Positions 22,232-28,752 of a DNA stretch of 28,921 bases are shown here, piece by piece. The translations under genes and the position numbers were made by a program. The notes under the pieces are model-generated. The model was not told the DNA's origin, did not search any database, and saw only the letters and a program-made list of their open reading frames with translations. Origin of the DNA: a virus; IMG/VR virus record IMGVR_UViG_3300037258_000230, positions 1-28,921 of that record. The stretch is one strand, 5' to 3'. Numbering within the stretch: the stretch's first letter is position 1; the number at the start of each line of letters is the position of its first letter.

Positions 22232-23494
22232 ATGGCGAACGAACAGCAAAAAAGCGGAAAGATCACAGAGAACTCGGCGAGAGAACTTTCGCAGGTTGTG
22301 AAATGGTATCGCTCTTTGCCAAAGGGCACGGTTGGCGTTCCAAAACAACCTTCCAAGGCTGCCACAAAAGGCGGACCTTGGCTCGGTGTGACTCAACAAG
22401 ACATACCATCAGGATCATCGGGCAACGTTAACTATTGGTCGGGGACCAAAGGTTCCGAGACCGATTCAGGTGTCACGGTGTCTGTTTATTCTCGCAACGT
22501 CACAGTTAAAAATGCGACGTTCATCGTCTTTGATTATCTGGACGCGGGCTTAGAGATTATCCTGCCCACAACGGGCATTTCCCAAAATCCAGCCTATGGC
22601 AGTGGGATTTGTCCTTGCTCCTGCATCACAGGCGAGTCAGCAACCTATTGGCAAATCACGGCTCAATATCAACCTGTGGTTGGTCTCAACTGGCCTTTGC
22701 AGAATTGCTGCGGATCGTCGGACACGCCCCATGACGTTCTGTTTCCTCTGAGTTCGGGTGTGTGGCAATCCAACCCGTTCGCCTGTAAAGCCAAGGACAA
22801 CACAGTTCAACAGGTTCGCTGGAATCTGGCGAGCGATGAAAGCGGATTTCTCAACCTCACTCTGACGGTTGGGACGGGCAGCAATCAAACCCAGGTCCAA
22901 TATCGGGTCAAGGATTATTCGTCGGTTTGCTCCAACACTATCAGCCTGTGGGAACCTCTCAGCGTTCCTGGGGGATCGTCCTGCTTCCTGCCGTGTCAAT
23001 TATGCCTCATTCCAATTCAGCAGTTCTATTGCTCAATGTGTCCTCAAGGTTCGGTCGTGGCAAATGCCACCTTCACGACGCCTGCCGATTTCACGGCTAG
23101 CATGAACAGTCAGACTTACAATCTCGGTGTCTTCGCAACCACAGGGGACAGCCCGCCTGCCCAGACCTCTGGTTGCCAATGGTCTCTCACAGGCGTCCCA
23201 GGAGCAAACAACACCAAGGCGAAAATTGTTCTCGATATGAAAGGCAAGGTTGGTGATCCTGCCAGCAACTCGGCGATGACCATCACAATGTCCTTAGGAC
23301 TGCCTGGGGCGGCTTGGTCCCAGTTCGAGGGCCAACCAACTATTGTGTTCTCGGCTCTGTACGCCAAATGCGACGGCCTGACGACGTTCGCTCCTCTCTC
23401 CGCGAGCAACTGGCCGAACATCGCGAACAGCAACCCGACGTTTCCAACAGATTGGAACCTCGCGGTCACAATGGGAATTACGGTGATTCACTAA
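22232..23494 (+). CDS. Cysteine-rich tail protein A, 420 aa
   Basis: The N-terminal segment ITENSARELSQVVKWYRSLP, followed by GPWLGVTQQDI and then GSETDSGVTVSVYSRN, is closely mirrored in the next gene. The middle has several cysteine pairs (CPCSC, NCC, CFLPCQLCLIP, CSMCP) suggesting bound metal or disulfides, and the rest is beta-rich. It is probably a tail-tip or receptor-binding component. The start ATG lies two bases after the previous stop with no clear ribosome binding site, so coupled translation is likely. Family not recognised. Confidence 0.65.
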   Translation: MANEQQKSGKITENSARELSQVVKWYRSLPKGTVGVPKQPSKAATKGGPWLGVTQQDIPSGSSGNVNYWSGTKGSETDSGVTVSVYSRNVTVKNATFIVFDYLDAGLEIILPTTGISQNPAYGSGICPCSCITGESATYWQITAQYQPVVGLNWPLQNCCGSSDTPHDVLFPLSSGVWQSNPFACKAKDNTVQQVRWNLASDESGFLNLTLTVGTGSNQTQVQYRVKDYSSVCSNTISLWEPLSVPGGSSCFLPCQLCLIPIQQFYCSMCPQGSVVANATFTTPADFTASMNSQTYNLGVFATTGDSPPAQTSGCQWSLTGVPGANNTKAKIVLDMKGKVGDPASNSAMTITMSLGLPGAAWSQFEGQPTIVFSALYAKCDGLTTFAPLSASNWPNIANSNPTFPTDWNLAVTMGITVIH

Positions 23495-24714
23495 TGGACA
23501 GCAAGGGACGCATCACAGAAGGATCAGCCAGAGAACTCGGCAAGCTGGTCAAATGGTATCGAGGACTGCCTCGCAACAAGGCTGGCAAGGCGGTTGCTCC
23601 CCAAGTCATCGACGATCATGGACCTTGGCTGGGTGTGGCTCAAGCGGACATCCTCGCGAGGCAGTCTGGTCCTGTCAATTTCTGGACTGGACCCAAAGGT
23701 CAGGAGACCGATTCAGGTGTCACAGTCCAGGTCTATTGTCGATTTTCAAATCTTTCGACCGAAGGCGGAATTAACAACGGCGAACAGATTTACTTCTATG
23801 CGGTCGATGGCGGTTATGAGGCGTTGCGACAAGATTCCTATGTCACAGTCGGCCCTAATCCACAGACGCCCTGCATAACAAACCGCCAAACTCAAAACGT
23901 TTTGGCTTGCGGTCAATGCTCCCCGATTGCGGTTCCTTTGACGACCTGTTCGCAAAAAACCAAAGTAAGTTCAAGTTACGTTTTGACCGATTGGGGCGGC
24001 AGCCTAAATCTGACCGACTGTTGTGCTTCCTTTGCAGGTTCCAAAACGGCGTTGAATTATGTGTCAGGTTGTACCTGGGAAACAGCAACGTTTGCCTGTG
24101 GGTCTGCGACGGCGACGAAGTGGCAACTTGTGATTGGTGATACTTACACAACTCTAACTTGGCTGATTGACGATAATCATTCGGTACTATATCAAGCACG
24201 AACCGATGAGTTCTCATCCGTCTGCGGCGGATCACTAAAGCTCATTTCTCCCAAGACTCCCCAAACCTGTTCGATGCCTTGTTATGTCTGTGTTTTGCCT
24301 ATTATTGTCAGTAATTACTGCAACAGTTGCACAACCCCGCCTCCGCAGGTGTGGACGGTCTCGTTCAACAACTATAGTCCCGTTGCGGGAACTTATGACG
24401 TTCCCGCAATCACGACTCTCCAAGTCAACACGAGTTGTTTTTGGCAATTGGACAATGTCAATGTTGTCAGCAATGATTTTTTGTCAGATATTACAATTAC
24501 ATCAGGCGGCGAAGGACAGATTACAGTGTTTGTCCATCACCATCAATCAGGATCAGGTCAGACAGGCGACCTATTTGACGATCCGCCCAATAGCTTCGGA
24601 CACGGTCCATTCACCTGCGTCGGAGGCGAAAATGGTATTCCGTGGGCAAATGGTTGGAGTTCCATTTGGCATACTATGTATCCGCAATCGACGGTTAATC
24701 TGTCCCCAGGATAA
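23494..24714 (+). CDS. Cysteine-rich tail protein B, paralog of A, 406 aa
   Basis: It starts at the ATG overlapping the previous stop; a longer in-frame start at 23314 would run deep into gene A and is rejected. It shares with A the segments ITEGSARELGKLVKWYRGLP, GPWLGVAQADI, then GQETDSGVTVQVYCR, and the cysteine block CSMPCYVCVLP. The shared N-terminus probably docks both proteins on the same tail site, while the middle and C-terminal regions differ, ending in a His/Gly-rich domain (FVHHHQSGSGQTGD). A tandem duplication followed by divergence is the simplest origin. Confidence 0.65.
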   Translation: MDSKGRITEGSARELGKLVKWYRGLPRNKAGKAVAPQVIDDHGPWLGVAQADILARQSGPVNFWTGPKGQETDSGVTVQVYCRFSNLSTEGGINNGEQIYFYAVDGGYEALRQDSYVTVGPNPQTPCITNRQTQNVLACGQCSPIAVPLTTCSQKTKVSSSYVLTDWGGSLNLTDCCASFAGSKTALNYVSGCTWETATFACGSATATKWQLVIGDTYTTLTWLIDDNHSVLYQARTDEFSSVCGGSLKLISPKTPQTCSMPCYVCVLPIIVSNYCNSCTTPPPQVWTVSFNNYSPVAGTYDVPAITTLQVNTSCFWQLDNVNVVSNDFLSDITITSGGEGQITVFVHHHQSGSGQTGDLFDDPPNSFGHGPFTCVGGENGIPWANGWSSIWHTMYPQSTVNLSPG

Positions 24715-24722
24715 GGAGATGA

Positions 24723-25088
24723 ATGAGTACATTTTGTCAATTTGTGAGAGACGGGGAGACAATCAAATGCCCCATTTGCGGCTGGGCAAAACTGTTTGAC
24801 GGCGATCCTGCCAAGTATTGGCGGCAATGCGGACCCGACCCCGTCGCATTCGGACAGAGCGGTTGTTGCGGCGGGCAGGCCGCAAACATGGTGGCCCAGG
24901 TGATCGGCTCAATCCGACGCTGGGCCAAGTCTGGCTTCGCGATGGCATCCAAAGAGGTCGTCAAAGAACGCACAGCCATTTGCAAAGGTTGTGACAAGCT
25001 CAAGGGGCTGCGGTGCGACGAATGCGGCTGCGTCATCGCGGCCAAGGTCAGGCTGGCAACCGAGAAGTGTCCTCTTGCGAAATGGTAG
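24723..25088 (+). CDS. Zinc-ribbon protein at the end of the tail operon, 121 aa
   Basis: The ATG follows AAGGAG. Two cysteine clusters are visible: CPICG near residue 16 with later C residues, and ERTAICKGCDKLKGLRCDECGCVIAAK in the C-terminal third, ending CPLAKW. The latter matches a small C4 zinc-ribbon type often encoded at the end of phage tail modules (C..C ... C..CGC ... K ... CP...W). The function is unknown. The end overlaps the convergent methyltransferase gene by 41 bases. Confidence 0.7.
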   Translation: MSTFCQFVRDGETIKCPICGWAKLFDGDPAKYWRQCGPDPVAFGQSGCCGGQAANMVAQVIGSIRRWAKSGFAMASKEVVKERTAICKGCDKLKGLRCDECGCVIAAKVRLATEKCPLAKW

Positions 25089-25698
25089 CCTCGGCCCAGC
25101 GTCGGAAAATTCCTTTTGCCATTTGGAACGTATTGGGGCAGGTCGTTGCCAAGAACAACCCGCGTTCGGTCTGTTCGCCTGGGCGACGATAGTTGTCCTC
25201 TAGGGCGTAATATCCCTCTTTTGTGGCAAAGGTCCGACGCAAAAACTCTGCCCCTTCAGCATGGGGATAACCTGCAATCGTGGCCGATGTGTCGTGAGCC
25301 ATCAGGCAGCGGGGGCGGCGGCGTTCCAGGCGTCGGACTTCTTCACGCATATAGTCCAAATCATGGCGACCATCGCAGCAAATGAAATCGAACGGAACGA
25401 ACGAATCCAGGGCGTCCAAACTGGTGGTCTGTTCGATCCTAATTCTGCTTCCCTCTTGAGCCATCTTGAGGACTGGCTCGGTGATGATGGGATCACACAG
25501 CGTCAGTCCCTTAAAGGGGCAGTCCTTGTGAGCCTCCATGAACGCTGTGGTTGACGCCCCGTTCGCACATCCGATTTCTAAGGGCAACTCAAAGCCAACG
25601 TCAAGGACTTCACGCAAGATGTAGATATGGCGGCGGTCCATTGAGATTACGGGGTTGGCCCAAACCCCAGGATACGGGTCAAACGAGTATTGATTCAT
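25048..25698 (-). CDS. Class I SAM-dependent methyltransferase-like protein, 216 aa
   Basis: Motif I is visible as LEIGCANGASTTAFMEA (residues 40-56), followed by an acidic strand end (LTLCDP), the FDFICCDGRHDLDYM segment (motif IV region) and then LMAHDT. This matches the Methyltransf_24 type, often O-methyltransferases acting on sugars or small molecules. A role in finishing a glycan made by the two glycosyltransferase-like enzymes is possible but not shown. It runs opposite to the tail operon. Its translation start has no evident ribosome binding site; a GGGTT...AACCC hairpin precedes it. Confidence 0.75.
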   Translation of the reverse strand: MNQYSFDPYPGVWANPVISMDRRHIYILREVLDVGFELPLEIGCANGASTTAFMEAHKDCPFKGLTLCDPIITEPVLKMAQEGSRIRIEQTTSLDALDSFVPFDFICCDGRHDLDYMREEVRRLERRRPRCLMAHDTSATIAGYPHAEGAEFLRRTFATKEGYYALEDNYRRPGEQTERGLFLATTCPNTFQMAKGIFRRWAEATISQEDTSRLPA

Positions 25699-25741
25699 GG
25701 CCGAGGGTTATATCAGAAACCCGCCAACAAGGGCCAGCCTA

Positions 25742-26410
25742 TCATTTCTTTGTCTTGTGGGATTTCATCCAGGCGGCGACAACCTTTTGTTTGCGGGCGA
25801 AAGAATCACGATCAATCTGTATGGTCTCATAAATCCATTCATTACCATTCTTCTTGCCAGTCCATTTCAGGGGGACGCCCCCAACCGTGCTGGCGTTGGC
25901 CCCTTGAACATAGATGCAATAATCGGGGGTCGCCCCTACTGTCTCAATGCGAATGCTGTTCGCTCTGCGACGGAAGTTAGGGGTAATGTTCTTTGTCTCG
26001 AAGGCAACCTGAGTTCCAACCCTGCCATCAACCTGAATACGGACACCATAGGGGGTTTGCTCGTTGGTGACATGGAATTGACCATCCAGGATCGCATACG
26101 GCCCCCCGACCTCTGGGGAAGGCAGGCAAATCCTCTCATACCTGTTGAGCTTTCTTAGTTCTTTGCGGTATGACGCGAGGCGGGTGGATCGCCCAGCGTC
26201 ATATCTCGTTGCCCTCTCAATCTCTGCCTCTGTTCGAGCGATGTTGCTTTTGGTGGCCTTTAACCTCTTTTGCCTCTCAATCTCGGCGACCTCAAATAGC
26301 TCGCGTTCGTCGGCGGAAATGTCCTGAATCCGAATGGGTTTGATGATCGGCTTGGCTGGCTTACTTGGGTTCGTTCCCACGGCGGCGAACAGCAACAGGG
26401 CAGTCAGCAT
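25742..26410 (-). CDS. Exported coiled-coil protein, 222 aa
   Basis: The ATG on the minus strand follows AAGGAGACC. Residues 1-13 (MLTALLLFAAVGT) form a short signal or anchor, then a Pro-Lys stretch. A charged coiled coil covers residues about 35-90 (ELFEVAEIERQKRLKATKSN onward), and a beta-rich domain covers 95-200, with YGVRIQVDGRVGTQVAFETK in the middle. No family is recognised. Being minus-strand and exported, it may act in the envelope late or as a moron gene. It lies upstream of the methyltransferase and is probably co-transcribed with it. Confidence 0.65.
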   Translation of the reverse strand: MLTALLLFAAVGTNPSKPAKPIIKPIRIQDISADERELFEVAEIERQKRLKATKSNIARTEAEIERATRYDAGRSTRLASYRKELRKLNRYERICLPSPEVGGPYAILDGQFHVTNEQTPYGVRIQVDGRVGTQVAFETKNITPNFRRRANSIRIETVGATPDYCIYVQGANASTVGGVPLKWTGKKNGNEWIYETIQIDRDSFARKQKVVAAWMKSHKTKK

Positions 26411-26877
26411 TTTTGGTCTCCTTGTCTTTGGTTTGGTACGCCCGTTATCGCTCGACCCAACCGCCGAAGCAAGCTCTTTCGGCCCAAAATCGGCTTTTGT
26501 CCGCCAACCCCAGCCCCTGAAAACTGGTCGTTTAGCGATCTTTTAACCGTGAGGCTCTGTGCGGCCCCAGGTGCGATGCGACCCCTTGGGATGATCGTTG
26601 AGTCACGGATTCTAAAAGGTCTTGTCCTGGATGGAATGCGGCGGTCAGTCTCACGTTGAAAATGCTGGGAAAGATTTTTCCAAAAAAGATATTCGGGACG
26701 GTCAATTACAAATGTCAGACTGGCAGCCGTTTGGGGCTTGTATGGCCGATCCACACGCGAGCCCATCAAACTAATGTCATTCTGGCATCTATAAATTAGT
26801 ATTTGTTAGGGGGTTACGGCGTTAGTCACGTCCAAATTTTACTTGCGACGGTTCTATAGCGGTCGTATACTCTGACT
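26411..26877. other. Regulatory gap between divergent gene groups
   Basis: No gene is supported on either strand in these 467 bases; a 121-codon minus-strand frame (26404-26769) is Arg/Pro-rich and unlike known proteins, so it is left uncalled. The stretch holds a CCGAA...TTCGG hairpin near 26462-26480, two similar TGTCA...TGGCA sites (26713-26725 and 26775-26787), an AT-rich patch at 26788-26812 and a promoter at 26843-26871. It is the likely control region for both directions. Confidence 0.5.
26713..26787 (+). repeat. Pair of partly palindromic sites TGTCA-N3-TGGCA
   Basis: TGTCAGACTGGCA (26713-26725) and TGTCATTCTGGCA (26775-26787) share 11 of 13 bases plus an AA 5' flank. The half-sites are near inverted, as in operators for a dimeric repressor, and lie between the divergent genes. 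Confidence 0.45.
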
Positions 26878-26878
26878 A
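26843..26878 (+). promoter_or_regulatory. Promoter for the ribbon-helix-helix operon, leaderless start
   Basis: TTGCGA (26843-26848) and TATACT (26866-26871) are spaced exactly 17 bases. The ATG begins six bases after the -10 box, where transcription should start, so the mRNA is probably leaderless. The spacer contains ATAGCGGTCG, which also occurs at 6475-6484 in the 13-bp repeats. Confidence 0.65.
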
Positions 26879-27051
26879 TGAAAGAAACGAACATGACTGA
26901 CGAACACAAGCAAGTAAAACTCATACGGATCAACGAAACGTTGATGAGCTATATCCGACAACAGGGCCGATTCGGGGAATCAGCCAACGACGTATTGTTG
27001 AGGCTGTTGGGATTGGATGAGGACAAAGATAAGAAGGGGGATAAGGAATGA
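26878..27051 (+). CDS. SeqA N-terminal-like ribbon-helix-helix DNA-binding protein, 57 aa
   Basis: The segment VKLIRINETLMSYIRQQGRFGESANDVLLRLLGL resembles the N-terminal dimerisation module of SeqA (strand, D/N-x-x-L-x-x-Y-I helix, then GESASDILRRML). In SeqA this part makes a ribbon-helix-helix fold; here it is the whole protein apart from an acidic tail, and the GATC-binding domain is missing. Stand-alone proteins of this kind act as transcriptional regulators. As first gene after a promoter it may control itself and neighbours. The stop overlaps the next ATG (ATGA). ATG 26893 is an alternative start. Confidence 0.7.
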   Translation: MKETNMTDEHKQVKLIRINETLMSYIRQQGRFGESANDVLLRLLGLDEDKDKKGDKE

Positions 27052-27185
27052 GAACGACTAAAGGAAGGGCGAATAAGGTGGATAAGGTAGCGGGAACGTG
27101 GCAACGCGAGAAGGCAGACCTTGCTAATGTAGTTGCGAAAGCAATCAAGCGGTGCAAAACCTCCGAAGCCAACCTCCATGACTAA
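27048..27185 (+). CDS. Small basic protein, 45 aa
   Basis: The ATG overlaps the previous stop and follows AAGG. The product starts MRTTKGRANKVDKVAG, is lysine-rich, and ends with the helix LANVVAKAIKRCKTSEANLHD. Its start matches that of the 27606 gene at DNA level. Its last four codons, stop and following bases are identical to the end of the 12016-12303 gene, so the gene may be chimeric. Function unknown. Confidence 0.5.
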   Translation: MRTTKGRANKVDKVAGTWQREKADLANVVAKAIKRCKTSEANLHD

Positions 27186-27220
27186 CATCTACGATGTTGG
27201 CCTCCGCAAAGAAGGGGGGC
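27170..27220 (+). repeat. Mosaic junction of two phage segments
   Basis: Bases 27170-27191 equal 12288-12309 (22 of 22) and bases 27191-27220 equal 20748-20777 (30 of 30); the blocks share one base. The join creates a perfect inverted repeat AACATC-TAC-GATGTT centred on it. Confidence 0.85.
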
Positions 27221-27283
27221 GGTCCTGGACCGTGGGCGATTGCGGTCGAAGATTACCCCATGCTGTTCCATCAGGAAGGCACG

Positions 27284-27619
27284 ATGGATAACCCCATACA
27301 ACAGAGCATTGACGCGGGGTTATGTGCGGACAAAAAGGAACACGCCCGCATTGTGGGGTCAAGTATGGCGGCGTCAGACCGCGACGGGGCAGTCAGGGTC
27401 GTTCGCGATCCAGAGGACGGGGGTGTCAAGGTCTACAACCACATCGACCAAGAAATGCGGCTCAACGAAGAGCAAGCTATCGGGCTGTATCAAGCTCTGG
27501 CAAAAGCCTTCGGCCTGGACTATCAGGACAACTGCCCTGTGTGCGGAACCTTGATGGAGTTCGATGGGACTTGCTCTGAATGTGCCTTTGATGAAGAAGA
27601 GGAGAATGAGGACGACTAA
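27284..27619 (+). CDS. Small acidic zinc-ribbon protein, 111 aa
   Basis: ATG 27284 follows AGGAAGG and is preferred; an in-frame ATG at 27194 would add 30 residues, of which the first nine (MLASAKKGG) are copied from the tape measure gene. The N-terminal half has ASDRDGAVRVVRDPEDGG then VKVYNHIDQEMRLNEEQA, a small mixed fold. The C-terminus has CPVCGTLMEFDGTCSEC, a four-cysteine zinc knuckle, then an acidic tail of Glu and Asp. It overlaps the next gene by 14 bases. Family unknown; a nucleic-acid or protein-binding adaptor in the early operon is a reasonable guess. Confidence 0.65.
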   Translation: MDNPIQQSIDAGLCADKKEHARIVGSSMAASDRDGAVRVVRDPEDGGVKVYNHIDQEMRLNEEQAIGLYQALAKAFGLDYQDNCPVCGTLMEFDGTCSECAFDEEEENEDD

Positions 27620-27818
27620 AGGTAGTGGGAAGATGCAGAACATCAACATGGGTAGTGGGAAACGTGTCCGTCTTCTTGTTGCGACCTGTGCGGGGTGTCG
27701 GCGACCCATCAGGGTCAAGGTCACAGACAGACATAAGGACAAATACTGCCGCGACTGTGCGGCGTATGGGATGATCGGCTTTGTTTCACGGATGAAGAAG
27801 AAAGGTTGGATGAAATGA
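27606..27818 (+). CDS. Small basic zinc-finger protein, 70 aa
   Basis: Two cysteine pairs, CAGC and CRDC, about 20 residues apart (ATCAGCRRPIRVKVTD and then KYCRDC) suggest a zinc finger with a basic tail (RMKKKGWMK). Two ATGs are possible, 27606 (MRTTKGSG) and 27648 (MGSGKRV); each is next to a GGTAGTGGGA motif. The first has GGAG just upstream. Likely nucleic-acid binding; no family is recognised. Confidence 0.6.
   Translation: MRTTKGSGKMQNINMGSGKRVRLLVATCAGCRRPIRVKVTDRHKDKYCRDCAAYGMIGFVSRMKKKGWMK
27621..27660 (+). repeat. Two GGTAGTGGGA motifs, 30 bp apart
   Basis: Exact copies lie at 27621-27630 and 27651-27660, the second fused to an ATG. A one-mismatch copy, GGTAGCGGGA, lies at 27086-27095 in the related gene start. 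Confidence 0.6.
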
Positions 27819-28414
27819 GACGTTGGAAAGAACTGTTAGGCAAGGCGGACTGCCTGAATGGGCAGTCCAACGGAATAGCGTATGACCGTATCAAGCTCTT
27901 GGTTGAGATTTATAACGACCTGGACTATCGGTCAGACATGGCGGCACAGTATCAGGTAGACGCGGCCAGTGATGACCAATTAGTCGCCCTCTTGGACGAA
28001 CGATTGGCAAACGACCTGGGGGCGTTCTGGGACCAACCCTTCCATGAGGGGCGGGCGATGTTAGACCTGTTCCCAGAGCGGTCAACCTGGGTGTCTGGCA
28101 AGATTCGTGACCTTCACGCCCAAATGTTGGAAAAGGCGACAGAGACCGACAGAACAGAGACTCGCAACCGCCCGCACTACAAAGCAGAGACCGCGAAACT
28201 CAAAGATGAGAATGCGGAACTGAGGGATAAGGTCAAGGTCATTGAGACCCAGACCGCTAAGGTGGAAAGCGAAATTGAGACCTTGCGGCGTGAGAATGTC
28301 GAACTGCGGTCAGAGAATGAGGTATTGAGGATCAAGGTCGATCAGTTGACGGTTGACCTGAGCGAAGCAAGAGCAGCTATCAGAGGACTTCGCAGCATCC
28401 CTGCGGGGGTCTAA
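27815..28414 (+). CDS. Coiled-coil protein, 199 aa
   Basis: The ATG overlaps the previous stop (ATGA). Residues 1-105 are a mixed alpha region (AYDRIKLLVEIYNDLDYRSD then DQLVALLDERLANDLGAFW). Residues about 120-190 are a strong leucine-zipper-like coiled coil with repeated K/E-L-K-D-E-N-A-E-L-R heptads, so the protein is very probably a dimer or oligomer. No catalytic motif is seen. It is the last complete gene before the structured gap, in the same operon as the zinc-ribbon proteins. Roles could include replication or regulation; this is inference. Confidence 0.65.
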   Translation: MRRWKELLGKADCLNGQSNGIAYDRIKLLVEIYNDLDYRSDMAAQYQVDAASDDQLVALLDERLANDLGAFWDQPFHEGRAMLDLFPERSTWVSGKIRDLHAQMLEKATETDRTETRNRPHYKAETAKLKDENAELRDKVKVIETQTAKVESEIETLRRENVELRSENEVLRIKVDQLTVDLSEARAAIRGLRSIPAGV

Positions 28415-28739
28415 CAAACTACCTTTGGGCTAACCCACTAGCCCAAGGCGAGAAGAGCTAGGGACTTCGCGAGCCCTGTAGCACTCGCCAAACCTTTCCC
28501 TTTTGGGGTCGGTATTGGGACAGCCACATGGAATCCGTTGCGACTGACCCCAATCGGGGAGCGGTATTGGGATAACGGATAACATCATTCTCCTTTGACC
28601 CAAATTCTTTAAGGGAGGCTGGCAAGCTGTGAGCTATGAGGTAGTGGGACAACGATGATCTATGAGGTAGTGGGATTTCGATTTCTGGCATATCTAAGGT
28701 AGTGGGAATAGTATGCTGGGAACAAAGAAGGAATAGGTT
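28415..28739 (+). other. Structured, repeat-rich noncoding gap (candidate origin, operator array or ncRNA)
   Basis: No gene is supported here on either strand. Near the 5' end CCTT(T)GGGCTA pairs with TAGCCCAAGG (28422-28448). A second stem-loop covers about 28459-28483. TTGGGGTC (28503-28510) pairs with GACCCCAA (28546-28553) around a GGTATTGGGA. Further motif copies lie at 28563, 28640, 28666 and 28698, and a variant sits on the next start codon. Iteron-like spacing and stems suggest a replication origin or a regulator array; a structured RNA is also possible. Confidence 0.45.
28424..28448 (+). terminator. Stem-loop after the coiled-coil gene
   Basis: TTGGGCTA (28425-28432), loop ACCCAC and TAGCCCAA (28439-28446) extend with CC/GG over a bulged T. 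No T-tract follows, so it is a weak intrinsic-terminator candidate or a processing/RNA structure. Confidence 0.4.
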
Positions 28740-28752
28740 ATGGGTAGTGGTA
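28511..28752 (+). repeat. GGTA(G/T)TGGGA motif array, six copies
   Basis: GGTATTGGGA lies at 28511-28520 and 28563-28572; GGTAGTGGGA at 28640-28649, 28666-28675 and 28698-28707; variant GGTAGTGGTA at 28743-28752 on the start codon of the next gene. The 28640 and 28666 copies share a longer 16-base unit CTATGAGGTAGTGGGA. All are on the same strand. Confidence 0.7.

Noticed and set aside
23314-23493. Long start for tail protein B
   Set aside because: Would add 60 residues antagonistically overlapping gene A; the paralog alignment begins at ATG 23494.
26404-26769. 121-codon minus-strand frame
   Set aside because: Arg/Pro-rich sequence without recognisable pattern, lying over operator-like repeats and hairpins; its overlap with the next minus-strand start is the only support.
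27170-27220. Diversity-generating retroelement template/variable repeat pair
   Set aside because: Matches are short and exact, come from two different loci, and no reverse transcriptase or adenine-biased mismatches are seen.
28634-28707. CRISPR-like array of GGTAGTGGGA repeats
   Set aside because: Repeats are only 10-16 bases, spacings vary (26, 32, 45 or more) and no cas gene is visible, so an operator or iteron array fits better.
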